From positions 1 through 59,320 of the forward strand of contig JAFECS010000014.1 of NCBI GenBank assembly GCA_018241965.1: a stretch of 59,320 bases of DNA. The letters run 5' to 3'. Positions 23,445-32,210 of the stretch are shown here, one piece after another. This stretch comes from Pseudomonadota bacterium. Its GTDB lineage: Bacteria > Pseudomonadota > Gammaproteobacteria > Berkiellales > Berkiellaceae. Each line of letters opens with the position of its first letter. The first letter of the stretch is position 1. The notes beneath the pieces are model-generated. The model did not search any database, was not told where the DNA came from, and worked only from the letters and a program-made list of their open reading frames with translations. The translations under genes and the position numbers were made by a program.

Positions 23445-26400
23445 ATGTATTTAGAATCAGGATTACTGACGTTTTCTCCATCAGACTTAACATTATATAT
23501 GCGCAGTCCTTTTGCGTCATGGATGGAACACTTTGCTACTGTATATCCTGAAAAGGTTCCAAAAGCTGATGAGCAAGATCCTATGAGGGCGCTTTTGAGT
23601 AAAAAAGGCATTACTCATGAGGAGGAATTGCTTTCTCAATTTCAAGCTCAAGGTTTGACTGTTGTTAATTTAAAATCAGCTTCAGATCCAGTATCAGCAA
23701 CTTTATCTGCTATGCAATCAGGTGCCGATGTAATATTTCAAGCAGCACTTGCTAAGTCACCATTTAAGGGTTATGCAGACTTTCTTGTTAAAGTAAATGG
23801 CGATAGCTTATTGGGTACTTATCATTATGAAATTTTGGATACAAAACTTGCCAAAACCGCAAGGCCAGAGTTTATTGTGCAATTATGTTGTTATATTGAA
23901 ATGCTTGAAACTATTCAAGGAAGGCGTGCTGAAAATATGATTATTGCTTTAGGGAATAATGAAAAGTTAAAGTTAAGAGTAGATGATTATTTTTATTACT
24001 ATCAAAATTTAAAAAATTCTTTTATAGATATCCATAATAATTTCAGTATAAACAATGCCCCCGATCCTGGAGACTCATCAAGCTGGGGTAGGTGGGAAAG
24101 TTTCGCAGAAATGAAGTTATTAGAAATGGATCACCTGTCACAAATAGCAGCTATCACCAAAAGCCAAATAAAGAAATTAAATAAACTTGGTATCAAGACA
24201 ATGCAAGAATTAGTAGATACCAAAATTGAAAATTTAGAAGGATTTAATCCAGATGTATTTCAAAGACTAAAAGCTCAAGCGAGAATACAGAAACAAAGTG
24301 TTGGTCAAGAGATTCCATTATTTGAAGTCCTTTCACAAGAAATGGGGAAAAAGAAAGGACTAGCTTTAGTGCCACCAGCTTCATCCGCAGATGTATTTTT
24401 TGATATTGAGGGCTATCCTTTGGAGGAAGGTGGACTAGAATACCTATGGGGTTGTTCTTATTTCAATAAAGATGGTGTTCGAGATTATATAGATTTTTGG
24501 GCACATGACCATGACCAAGAAAAGAATTGCTTTAAGGCTTTTATTGCTTGGGCTTATGAGCGCTGGCAAAAAGATCCCAATATGCATATTTATCACTATG
24601 CAAATTATGAGATAAATGCATGTCGTAAACTTATGGGGCGATATGGCGTATGTGAATATGAAGTTGATCAATTGTTACGTAATGAAGTTTTTGTAGATCT
24701 TTATAAAATAGTAAAATGTAGTATTTTATTGGGGGAACCAAAATACTCAATTAAAAATATTGAACATCTTTATCGTGCGCAACGTGAAACCAATGTGATA
24801 AGTGGTGGTGATTCGGTTGTTGTGTATGACGGCTGGAGAGAAAATCCAGATGGTGATACTTGGCAAACATCAAAAATCCTAAATGATATCCGTAATTATA
24901 ATAGAGATGATTGTGACTCTACTCAAGAATTAGTTGATTGGTTAAGAAATAGGCAACGAGAACATAAAATTCAATATTTAGGAAAATCCGAAGTCATTGA
25001 ACCAGAACAAAAAGAGGATGTAACAGAACGCATCGAATTGCGTGATAGATTACTTAAAAAATCCGAACAACTTAAGTCTCAAGGTGATATTGAATTATCA
25101 AACCTTACTTCAAATCTTGCTTGGTCATTAGAATTTCATCGTCGAGAATCCAAGCCTGTATTTTGGAAGCTTTTTGATCGTTTGGGACAAACTGAAGAAG
25201 AGCTTTTATATGATCTTGATTGTTTAGCTAACTGTATACGGACTGATAGGTCTCCATTCAAGCCTACATCTAGGGCACGAAATCTTGCATATGAATATAA
25301 GTTTGATACAAACCAGGAATTCAAAGGTATTAGCGATAATTATTATATTTTGGGGGAAGAAACGGAGGAGGGTAGAAATAAGAAAGTCACAGTTATCAAA
25401 GAACAAAGTAACTTTGACCAAGGGCATATTGTTTTACAATCTAAAGAAGAGCCGCCTAGGATTGTATCATTGATACCTGATGAATTTGTGCCCCCTCAAC
25501 CTATTCCTGAATCTATATATCAACAAGTTAAAGCGTTTGAACAGGGGAAACTTGGAGATTGTGCAATAATTGATTTTTTAAAAAGAGCAACTCCCAGAAT
25601 ATTAGGTCATCAGAGTGGGGCGCCAGTAGTATCTAGTCAGGATGAAGGGGAAAGACTTCAACAAATCATAAATGTTATAAGTAATTTAGATAATAGTTAC
25701 CTAGCAATACAAGGCCCTCCAGGAGCAGGAAAAACATACACATGTAAGCATGTAATAGCGGAATTATTAAAAAGAAATATGAAAATAGGTATCTCTTCAA
25801 ATAGTCACAAGGCCATTAACAACTTGCTTATTGGTACTGTTGAATATTGTAAGAAAGAACGTATTCAAGGTCATTTTTTCTGTACCAAAAAAACAGAGGA
25901 GGTGCTAGAACAATTAGGAGTTAGCATTATTACCAATAATGAAATTTCTCAAAATCTTAAGTCAAGTTGTGTTATTGGAACTACAGCTTGGGGTTTTGCG
26001 CGTGACGATTTAGCAGGAAAACTTGATTATCTATTTATTGATGAGGCAGGGCAGGTGAGTGTGGCAAATCTAATTGCCATGAGTAGATCTACCAAAAACA
26101 TAATTTTAATCGGCGATCAAATGCAATTAGGTCAGCCATCACAAGGCAGCCATCCTGACGATAGTGGTTTATCTATTTTGGAATACCTTTTGCATGATAG
26201 GCCAACTATTCCTGATGATATGGGAGTATTTCTTGGGAAAACCCATCGTATGCACTCTGCTATAAATCAATTTATTAGTAAAGCTATATATGAAGGCAAA
26301 TTAGAGTCAGATCCTGGTAATGATACGCAAAAAATTGATGTACCTAATGATTATGAAGGTATACTTAACAAGGAAGCAGGCATAGTTTATGTGCCAATTT

Positions 26401-26843
26401 CTCATGAAGGGAATACTCAATCCAGCAATGAAGAAGTTGAAAAAATAGTCAAATTAGCTAAAGAGCTACTTGGAAGAACATATACTGATAAAAAAGGGAA
26501 ACAAAAAATAATCGAATGGGATGATATTTTATTTGTTGCACCCTATAACCATCAAGTCAATAAGCTCAAATATGCTTTAGGCGAAAGAGCAAGAGTTGGT
26601 AGTGTTGATAAATTTCAAGGACAAGAAGCTCCTATAGTTTTTCTAAGTATGTGCGCCAGTAATGCAAATGATTCACCTAGAGGAATGGATTTTTTATTTA
26701 ATGAAAATCGCATCAATGTGGCAATTTCTCGTGCTCAATGTCTAGCGATAGTAGTGTATAGTCCGAGTTTAACCCATACCTTTGCAAATAATGTACAACA
26801 AGCTTCTATGATGAACGTTTTTTGTATGTTAGTTCAGCAATAA
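23445..26843 (+). CDS. TM0106-type RecB-like nuclease fused to a DNA2-like SF1 helicase
   Basis: An 1132-residue protein. The N-terminal third has a RecB-like PDDEXK region (FKGYADFLVKVNGDSLLGTY, YEILDTKLAKTARPEFIVQL), then an HhH-like stretch (LNKLGIKTMQELVDTKIENL). Near residue 316 an RNase-H-fold exonuclease begins (ADVFFDIEGYPLEEGGLEYL) and ends NYNRDDCDSTQELVDWL. The helicase part has Walker A GPPGAGKT near 757, FIDEAGQVS near 862, and C-terminal VDKFQGQEAPIVFLSMC and NVAISRAQ. This matches predicted nucleases of the TM0106 family joined to helicase domains. It may be a repair or anti-phage enzyme; relatives are not well studied. The ribosome site AAAGGTG is good. Confidence 0.85.
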   Translation: MYLESGLLTFSPSDLTLYMRSPFASWMEHFATVYPEKVPKADEQDPMRALLSKKGITHEEELLSQFQAQGLTVVNLKSASDPVSATLSAMQSGADVIFQAALAKSPFKGYADFLVKVNGDSLLGTYHYEILDTKLAKTARPEFIVQLCCYIEMLETIQGRRAENMIIALGNNEKLKLRVDDYFYYYQNLKNSFIDIHNNFSINNAPDPGDSSSWGRWESFAEMKLLEMDHLSQIAAITKSQIKKLNKLGIKTMQELVDTKIENLEGFNPDVFQRLKAQARIQKQSVGQEIPLFEVLSQEMGKKKGLALVPPASSADVFFDIEGYPLEEGGLEYLWGCSYFNKDGVRDYIDFWAHDHDQEKNCFKAFIAWAYERWQKDPNMHIYHYANYEINACRKLMGRYGVCEYEVDQLLRNEVFVDLYKIVKCSILLGEPKYSIKNIEHLYRAQRETNVISGGDSVVVYDGWRENPDGDTWQTSKILNDIRNYNRDDCDSTQELVDWLRNRQREHKIQYLGKSEVIEPEQKEDVTERIELRDRLLKKSEQLKSQGDIELSNLTSNLAWSLEFHRRESKPVFWKLFDRLGQTEEELLYDLDCLANCIRTDRSPFKPTSRARNLAYEYKFDTNQEFKGISDNYYILGEETEEGRNKKVTVIKEQSNFDQGHIVLQSKEEPPRIVSLIPDEFVPPQPIPESIYQQVKAFEQGKLGDCAIIDFLKRATPRILGHQSGAPVVSSQDEGERLQQIINVISNLDNSYLAIQGPPGAGKTYTCKHVIAELLKRNMKIGISSNSHKAINNLLIGTVEYCKKERIQGHFFCTKKTEEVLEQLGVSIITNNEISQNLKSSCVIGTTAWGFARDDLAGKLDYLFIDEAGQVSVANLIAMSRSTKNIILIGDQMQLGQPSQGSHPDDSGLSILEYLLHDRPTIPDDMGVFLGKTHRMHSAINQFISKAIYEGKLESDPGNDTQKIDVPNDYEGILNKEAGIVYVPISHEGNTQSSNEEVEKIVKLAKELLGRTYTDKKGKQKIIEWDDILFVAPYNHQVNKLKYALGERARVGSVDKFQGQEAPIVFLSMCASNANDSPRGMDFLFNENRINVAISRAQCLAIVVYSPSLTHTFANNVQQASMMNVFCMLVQQ

Positions 26844-26958
26844 TTATCAAATGATGTTATGATACTTTTGAGCATGAATTTGCTGGGCGGTGGATTTTCA
26901 TTGATGACTCAACTGTATGGCTCTAAATAAAAATGTTTGATTAAATTTAATGGTTATA

Positions 26959-28177
26959 TGTGAAAGTCTGAACTAAATCTGACACTTCCTATATTTCAAC
27001 TAAAATTAAATTGTTCAATAAATAATTTAATCGAAACATAGGAGTGTCATAATGACATTAGCAGAAAAAGTAATTAAACCCAAGCTTGGTGTATTAGAAC
27101 TGGCAAAACAATTGGGTAATGTCTCACAAGCCTGCAAGGTAATGGGATATAGTCGAGATAGTTTTTACCGATACAAAAAATTATATGAAACAGGTGGCGA
27201 TGAAGCTCTGCAAGATCTAAGTCGCAAGGCACCCAACCTAAAGAATCGAGTTCCAGAACATGTTGAAGAAGCAGTCATCGAGCTCGCAATCGAAAATCCG
27301 GCCCTCGGTCAATTTAGAGCATCCAATGAGCTAAATAAAAAAGGCATCCTTGTTTCCTCAAGTGGGATCAGATCAATTTGGGTAAGGCATGACCTAGAAA
27401 CCTTCCAAAAGCGGCTTAAGGCGCTAGAAGCTAAATCAGCTCAGGATGGCTTGGTGCTCACGGAAACCCAAATGGTTGCCTTAGAGCGCTTAAAGGAAAA
27501 GAAAGAAGCTTCTGGTGAGATTGAAACTCAACACCCAGGATATTTAGGATCCCAAGACACTTATTATGTTGGGACCATAAAAGGAATAGGCCGTATTTAT
27601 CAGCAAACTTTCATTGACACCTATTCCAGAGTGGCTTTTGCAAAGCTATACACTACAAAAACAGCGATCACCGCAGCAGATATGCTTAATGACAAAGTGT
27701 TACCTTGGTTTGAAAGTGAAGATATCCGATTACTACGCATTTTGACCGAACGAGGTACCGAGTATTGCGGGAAAGTTGAACATCATGCCTATCAGCTTTA
27801 TTTAGCCGTTGAGAACATTGATCACTCAAAAACCAAAGTGCGACACCCACAAACGAATGGTATCTGCGAGAGATTTCACAGGACGATGAAAGAGGAATTT
27901 TACGACATTACATTTCGTAAAAAGATATATCACTCATTGGAGGAGTTACAGGCAAGCGTAGAGGAATGGCTAACGCAATATAATCAATTTAGGCCACATT
28001 CAGGGCGATATTGTTATGGAAAAACACCTTTGCAGACCTTTAAAGACTCAAAGGGTCTTGCAAATGAGAAAAACATTGATAGAATGTGGCGGGAATCTGA
28101 CAGTTTAATCGCTGCGACAGCGTAATAAAAAACTGTCAGAAATGTTGGGAGTGTCAGATAAAATTTAAATTTTCACA
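26959..28177 (+). mobile_element. IS481-family insertion sequence
   Basis: A transposase gene is enclosed by imperfect inverted ends of about 31 bp. Both ends show TGTGAAA, eleven less-conserved bases, then ATCTGACACT-N-CC (left 26959-26990, right 28147-28177 read inward). The element is about 1.2 kb. I could not see a clear target duplication next to these ends, so the exact outer borders are uncertain and the element might end at the inner ATCTGACAC motif (26977, 28159). It sits between the nuclease-helicase and alkA and seems to break no gene. Confidence 0.75.
27052..28125 (+). CDS. IS481-family DDE transposase
   Basis: A full-length transposase of 357 residues. The N-terminal HTH is GNVSQACKVMGYSRDSFYRY. 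The DDE integrase core is present: Asp in YYVGTIKG-IGRIYQQTFIDTYSRVAF, Asp/Glu in LRILTERGTEYCG (where Thr-Glu replaces the usual Thr-Asp) and Glu in GICERFHRTMKEEFYD. The end is WLTQYNQFRPHSGRYCYGKTPLQTF. The start follows AGGAG at eight bases. The frame is intact, so the element may be active, though the TERGTEY motif in place of TDRGTEY/F should be checked, because an Asp is expected there. Confidence 0.88.
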   Translation: MTLAEKVIKPKLGVLELAKQLGNVSQACKVMGYSRDSFYRYKKLYETGGDEALQDLSRKAPNLKNRVPEHVEEAVIELAIENPALGQFRASNELNKKGILVSSSGIRSIWVRHDLETFQKRLKALEAKSAQDGLVLTETQMVALERLKEKKEASGEIETQHPGYLGSQDTYYVGTIKGIGRIYQQTFIDTYSRVAFAKLYTTKTAITAADMLNDKVLPWFESEDIRLLRILTERGTEYCGKVEHHAYQLYLAVENIDHSKTKVRHPQTNGICERFHRTMKEEFYDITFRKKIYHSLEELQASVEEWLTQYNQFRPHSGRYCYGKTPLQTFKDSKGLANEKNIDRMWRESDSLIAATA

Positions 28178-28243
28178 ATTTAACCAACTATTCTGTTTGT
28201 GTATCTTACTACATTCTGAAGTGCTGAAAATTACATCTCTAAT

Positions 28244-29161
28244 TCAAACTAAGCATTTTTGCTGATTAATATTATTGAGTAATAGATGGAAATAAATCAA
28301 TCCTGCATAAGGAAACCATGGCTTAATCACTTTTTCGACCTTGCCATAATCCATTTTTTTTCGTAAATGAAGAAATTTTTGTAGATTCTTTTGTGCACCA
28401 ACATCATCTCCAGGAAAAATATGTAATCTCCCTAGACCACGCAATAAAACATATTCTGCTGACCATCGACCAATTCCTTTAATACTCTGCAAATAAGTTA
28501 GGATATTCTTATCAGAAATCTTGATGAATTTTTTTTGTAAAACAGCTTCCTGAGTTTTCAAATTGTTTGCAATCTGAATTAACACGTTACTTTTCTTCAA
28601 GCTAAATCCTAATTTTTGCAGGTCTTTTGGATTGCATTTAGAAATGCTCAAGGGACTAGGGAATGCATAGTAATTCTTTTTATTATACTTCAGTCTTTTC
28701 CCATAACCTCTGGCAAGTCGATTCAATAATTCTATACCAACATTCAACGAAAGTTGTTGACAAGCAACAGCATTACATAGAGACTCGAAAAGAGTTAGAA
28801 ATTGCGGTGGTTTAAGTCCCATTAACTTTTTAACTAAGCCTTTTAAATATTTATCATTAGCAGCAAGTTGATAAAAGTTTTTTGCGTTATATGATAATCC
28901 TAAAAGAATTTTGAGGTTTTGTTTTATATCTTTTACTTCTAGTGCAGACACTTTTCGATGCGTTGTTACTATAAGGGTGGGTAATTTTATATTTTTTTGG
29001 TATACGCTAACTAATATAGGTTTACCCAGAATGATCATCACTCTTTGATAACATTGTCCATCCCAATTATCTATAATGTTCGATTCTCTTCGTTTGAGTG
29101 CCCAAGCAGTTAGATCTAACCTAAAAGGGGGGCTTGAGCGAAGTGAGAATGTCTTTTCCAT
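28244..29161 (-). CDS. AlkA-type DNA-3-methyladenine glycosylase
   Basis: A 305-residue HhH-GPD glycosylase that removes alkylated bases. The AlkA N-terminal domain is seen at PPFRLDLTAWALKRR; the catalytic domain has CNAVACQQLSLNVGIELLN, the hairpin-helix-hairpin LQSIKGIGRWSAEYVLLRGL and the loop FPGDDVGAQ with the catalytic Asp. The start lies directly after the stop of the DUF488 gene (TGA then ATG), so the two are co-translated. Alkylation repair in an accessory region suits a stress-response cargo. Confidence 0.88.
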   Translation of the reverse strand: MEKTFSLRSSPPFRLDLTAWALKRRESNIIDNWDGQCYQRVMIILGKPILVSVYQKNIKLPTLIVTTHRKVSALEVKDIKQNLKILLGLSYNAKNFYQLAANDKYLKGLVKKLMGLKPPQFLTLFESLCNAVACQQLSLNVGIELLNRLARGYGKRLKYNKKNYYAFPSPLSISKCNPKDLQKLGFSLKKSNVLIQIANNLKTQEAVLQKKFIKISDKNILTYLQSIKGIGRWSAEYVLLRGLGRLHIFPGDDVGAQKNLQKFLHLRKKMDYGKVEKVIKPWFPYAGLIYFHLLLNNINQQKCLV

Positions 29162-29521
29162 TCATCTTTTCCCTTTTTTAGATAAGATTTTTTGCAATGC
29201 CGTCGCATTATTATATTTTTCTTCCTTTGAGCCAAAAATGAGTGTAACTGTCTTTTTTTGGGCTTTTTTTAAAATTATGTCTATTAATTCTTCGTTTTTT
29301 TCTAACTCTTTTGCATATCGCTTTTGAAATGCAGGCCATTTCATAGGATCATGATTAAACCATTTGCGTAAGGCAGTACTTGGGGCAATTTCTTTTAACC
29401 ATAAATCAATTGCTGCATGTTCTTTTTTGAGACCCCGAGGCCATAGCCTGTCTACCAAAATACGAAATCCATCGGATTTTGCTAATTGATCATAAGCACG
29501 TTTAACTTTGATTGTTTTCAT
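29162..29521 (-). CDS. DUF488 family protein (short type)
   Basis: A 119-residue protein matching the short DUF488 group: [50 protein letters not shown], and [18 protein letters not shown] at the end. The family's biochemical role is unknown. The second DUF488 protein in the window (34505) belongs to the other, longer subgroup and shares little with it. It is the first gene of a two-gene unit with alkA. Confidence 0.85.
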   Translation of the reverse strand: MKTIKVKRAYDQLAKSDGFRILVDRLWPRGLKKEHAAIDLWLKEIAPSTALRKWFNHDPMKWPAFQKRYAKELEKNEELIDIILKKAQKKTVTLIFGSKEEKYNNATALQKILSKKGKR

Positions 29522-29548
29522 GTCCAGTTACTTAAAGTAGATACCGCA

Positions 29549-29719
29549 TTAATTTCCACTTAAAATTGCGACATGATGAATATCGCTTTGCGGATCATCA
29601 TTTTTCAATATATTATCATTTTCTATGATAGGCGAAATTACACGTAGTATATTATTTGCTTTGTTTTCTGATATATTGTGATGCAATTCAATATTTAAAT
29701 TATCAGCATTATTATTCAT
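29549..29719 (-). CDS. Small 56-residue protein, unknown
   Basis: A short ORF upstream of the DUF488-alkA pair, starting at ATG 29719 behind AGAGGA (seven bases) and ending at TAA 29549. It begins MNNNADNLNIELHHNISENK and ends HHVAILSGN. It is rich in Asn and Asp, with no membrane segment or signal. I know no relative. The good ribosome site and the 27-bp spacing to the next gene favour a real gene, but its length leaves doubt. Confidence 0.45.
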   Translation of the reverse strand: MNNNADNLNIELHHNISENKANNILRVISPIIENDNILKNDDPQSDIHHVAILSGN

Positions 29720-30092
29720 TATAAGGTCCTCTACTAAAGCGAATTAATATTGATATTAGCATAGGTATAAGACATTTAATCATAACCCATAATCGTTCTG
29801 ATATGGATAAATTGATTAGACGTGTTTAATTTATAGCTTTAGAGTTTAAACTAGATAAGTTGTACACTTGTTTAAGCTAATACCTTCTCATTTCGATGTT
29901 TAGTAAAATGTAATCAATATAATGATTTTAAATTACTGGATAAAATTGAGGGGTGCAGATGCGCTTAAAAAAAAGAGAGTATAGTGACAGGCACCACCAG
30001 GGGCATTTGGATATTAAATAACTACAATAGATACTCTTGATAACATAAGATTCTATTCTTATTAAATATTTTTTTATATGAATGTTTCATTC
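29720..30092. other. Non-coding stretch between small ORF and globin gene
   Basis: This 373-bp AT-rich interval holds no convincing gene. It should contain the promoter of the minus-strand genes at 29719 and below. A 20-codon plus-strand ORF near 29959 (behind GAGGGGTG) was noted but is too short to support. No clear hairpin terminator or repeat was seen. Confidence 0.5.
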
Positions 30093-30479
30093 TTATTTTT
30101 CGGGAAAGCGCTGATAGAGTCCCAATTGAAGACTTTTTGATATTTGTTTACTTTTTTCCACAAAGCGATCTGCAATCTCTTCAGTATAGATTTCTCGAGT
30201 TGTTTCTTCAAATAGCGAGAGCCAATGATCGAATAACACCCTCTCAAATTTAGGAAGCATTAGATGCCTTTGAAAAGGACTGCCATGATACCGTCTGCTT
30301 CCTAACATGATTGATGACCAGAAATCACATAATTTCTGCAGATGGGGCTTCCATTCTTCTGAATCATTTCCAATAGCTTTAATGAAAATAGAACCAAGCT
30401 CCTTTTCGTCTCGTACTTTACTATAAAAATCGTTTACAAGCTGTCGAATATTTTCTTCAGAAATTACATTTTCTTTCAT
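30093..30479 (-). CDS. Group III truncated haemoglobin
   Basis: A 128-residue globin of the truncated group III type: IRQLVNDFYSKVRDEKELG, W-x-P-HLQKLCDFWSSIMLGSRRYHG (B10/E region and FWSS typical of group III), PFQRHLMLPKFERVLFDHW with the proximal His, YTEEIADRFVEKS at the end. ATG 30479 overlaps the stop of the upstream membrane gene by four bases (ATGA), so translation is coupled; the frame is open eight codons further but that start is unlikely. Group III globins are linked to NO or peroxynitrite defence, which agrees with the NsrR/NO-reductase genes beside it. Confidence 0.87.
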   Translation of the reverse strand: MKENVISEENIRQLVNDFYSKVRDEKELGSIFIKAIGNDSEEWKPHLQKLCDFWSSIMLGSRRYHGSPFQRHLMLPKFERVLFDHWLSLFEETTREIYTEEIADRFVEKSKQISKSLQLGLYQRFPEK

Positions 30480-30901
30480 TTTTGTCTCGCGTGCATTAAC
30501 CAAATAGCGCCTGTTAAAGCAATAATTATTTTAAATGTATCAGCGCCAATATATAACCAATGGAATATATTAGGATTAGAAATATTATCTGTAATGGCAC
30601 GTTCTGTTCTAATGTTAAGAATAGGTAATAAATAATAATTTTCAATCAATAGAAGTGCAAGCAATCCACCAGTGAACCACCAGCGATGTAGATTTGTTGT
30701 GTTAAAACAGGTAATGACAATACTGATAGCAACGATAATCCATTCCACTTTATTGAATATATAAAAAGTTGCTTTACCAATTTCTAGCGCTATAGGCATA
30801 GGTAAACTTGGGACCATGAATTTTGCTGGTGTTGCTATGAAGGAGACACCTAGCACCAGCCCAGCATATAAAGCAAATATCATACCTAGCAGCACTGTCA
30901 T
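30476..30901 (-). CDS. Four-helix membrane protein, possibly DUF4149-like
   Basis: A 141-residue protein with about four membrane helices: LLGMIFALYAGLVLGVSFI, then a segment around VEWIIVAISIVITCF, WWFTGGLLALLLIENYYLLP and FKIIIALTGAIWLM. The first loop (TPAKFMVPSLP) and overall plan recall the small DUF4149/TMEM205 type, but I am not sure. It lies in an operon with the truncated haemoglobin (four-base overlap) and below an NsrR-like box, so it likely works in NO stress, perhaps with a haem or quinone. Confidence 0.65.
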   Translation of the reverse strand: MTVLLGMIFALYAGLVLGVSFIATPAKFMVPSLPMPIALEIGKATFYIFNKVEWIIVAISIVITCFNTTNLHRWWFTGGLLALLLIENYYLLPILNIRTERAITDNISNPNIFHWLYIGADTFKIIIALTGAIWLMHARQK

Positions 30902-30967
30902 CGTATTTTGTTTACTGTTACGTTCGATTTTAAACTCAATCTTTAGAGCGACTGTATGTTATATAAT

Positions 30968-30990
30968 AATGTGCATTTATAATACATATT
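30968..30990. promoter_or_regulatory. NsrR-like box upstream of the membrane protein-globin operon
   Basis: The 23-bp sequence matches the gammaproteobacterial NsrR palindrome (AAGATGYATTT, one base, its complement) at about 9 of 11 bases in each half. It lies about 70-90 bp upstream of the gene start at 30901. A further half-site-like AAATGCATTTT lies near 31025-31035. NsrR with an iron-sulfur cluster represses such sites until NO destroys the cluster. Confidence 0.6.
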
Positions 30991-31129
30991 ATTATATATT
31001 ATTACTAGTATTAAATTAAAAATTTAAATGCATTTTGTGTGTGCCATTTATTTGTCATATTTCAGAATGCACAAATATGCAGACCTAAAGATGGGCCCTA
31101 CAAAGAACAGAAGTATGCGAACAATAGCA

Positions 31130-31582
31130 CTATGAATTACTGTTGTTGATAATTGTTCTTATCTTTTTAAAATTGGAAGAAGAGGGTTGGATTGTATCTG
31201 CAAGAGAATATCCTTCTAGAGTCTTTAGAAAGGAAATCAGTGCTTCATTTAGAATATTTTTTAGACCACAGATAGAAAGCATTTGACAGGTATTTCGTTT
31301 CTTATCATAACACTCAGTTAGATTAAAATTTGGTTCTAGTTCAAAAATGAGTTTAGATAAATTAATTTTTTCAGGAGATAATGCAAGACGTATACCTCCA
31401 TTTCTTCCTTTAGCACTTTCGACATAACCAAGGCAAACTAAATTATGCACTACTTTTACTAAGTGATTGCGAGATAGACATAATATTTCTGAGATTTCTT
31501 TCACCGTGCAGAGACCTTTATTATGTTTTGAAAGATGCATAAGGACTCTTAAAGAATAATCTGTAAAAAAAGTAAGTTGCAC
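31130..31582 (-). CDS. nsrR: NsrR-type Rrf2 nitric-oxide-sensing repressor
   Basis: A 150-residue Rrf2-family regulator. The winged helix covers LTFFTDYSLRVLMHLSKH and ISEILCLSRNHLVKVVHNL, followed by GYVESAKGRNGGIRLA. Three cysteines, C-x7-C-x5-C (ECYDKKRNTCQMLSIC), fit the [Fe-S] cluster ligands of NsrR. It begins with GTG at 31582. It is divergent from the DUF1971-NO reductase genes, with an NsrR box between, and it also faces the globin operon. It likely represses its own gene and the nearby operons until NO is present. Confidence 0.88.
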   Translation of the reverse strand: MQLTFFTDYSLRVLMHLSKHNKGLCTVKEISEILCLSRNHLVKVVHNLVCLGYVESAKGRNGGIRLALSPEKINLSKLIFELEPNFNLTECYDKKRNTCQMLSICGLKNILNEALISFLKTLEGYSLADTIQPSSSNFKKIRTIINNSNS

Positions 31583-31608
31583 GCCTTGTTTATTCCTGTA
31601 TCGTATAC

Positions 31609-31637
31609 TTGACGAAATAATATGTATTTAGTATATA
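31609..31637 (+). promoter_or_regulatory. Plus-strand promoter for the DUF1971-norZ genes
   Basis: TTGACG (31609-31614), 17 bases, then TATATA (31632-31637) form a plausible sigma-70 promoter that reads toward 31771. An NsrR-like box covers most of the spacer and the -10 region, as expected for repression. On the opposite strand TTGACT (31661-31656), with a -10-like TATATA about 18 bases further, could serve nsrR, so the two promoters overlap. Confidence 0.55.
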
Positions 31638-31641
31638 TATT
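31619..31641. promoter_or_regulatory. NsrR-like box between nsrR and the NO-reductase genes
   Basis: The left half matches AAGATGYATTT at 10 of 11 bases, the right half at about 7 of 11. It lies inside the divergent core promoters for nsrR and the gene at 31771, giving a likely autoregulated NO switch. The partner site at 30968-30990 would put the globin operon under the same control. Confidence 0.6.
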
Positions 31642-31770
31642 AAAAATACCATTCTAGTCAATTAATGTATGACATATTTGATAATTTAGAAGAGACATGT
31701 AAGAAATTGGCAAATATATTTGTTCAAAGGCTTACCCTAAGATTGTGTAAAGTAAAATTAAGAGATCAGA

Positions 31771-32040
31771 GTGAAAATAATTCCCAAAGACATTAAGTTT
31801 TATAAGCGCACCCCAACTTTTACCCATGAGAATGTCCCGCAGGGCCTGTTAAAAAATCATAGCACTAAGAAAGACGTGTGGGGATTGATTAAAATTACGC
31901 AAGGTAAGCTGGAATATACCATAGGAACAGATGAAATATACCTATTGGAGCCAGGCAAAAATGGTATCATTGAGCCTGAGATTGTCCACCATATCAAGCT
32001 AATGGGACCAGTAGAATTTTTCGTTGAATTTTATAAATAG
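31771..32040 (+). CDS. DUF1971 cupin-like protein (copy 1)
   Basis: An 89-residue protein of the DUF1971 family, related to the small domain found with TehB. It has FYKRTPTFTHENVPQGLLKN, KKDVWGLIKITQGKLEYTI, PGKNGIIEPEIVHHIKLMGP and FFVEFY, i.e. a small double-stranded beta-helix with possible metal-binding His in IVHHI. Start is GTG 31771. A close paralogue lies at 35304. DUF1971 proteins often sit near NsrR-controlled or NO-related genes, and here the promoter carries an NsrR-like box; the biochemical role is unknown. About 170 bp separate it from norZ, with no clear terminator. Confidence 0.85.
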   Translation: MKIIPKDIKFYKRTPTFTHENVPQGLLKNHSTKKDVWGLIKITQGKLEYTIGTDEIYLLEPGKNGIIEPEIVHHIKLMGPVEFFVEFYK

Positions 32041-32210
32041 CATCGATGAGTTGATAAACGTAGAAAATATATATTAATTTCATAGACGATTTGTTTTCAC
32101 CTTATCATAGTCTTTTCAATATAGTTTTCAGAATTTATTAAAACCACTTAATTAAGAATATTTTATAGCAAATCAAATGGTCTAGTTATTTGACAAACAA
32201 GGATAAGTTT

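Noticed and set aside
29959..30021. 20-codon plus-strand ORF with a GAGGGGTG ribosome site
   Set aside because: Too short and without context; could be chance.
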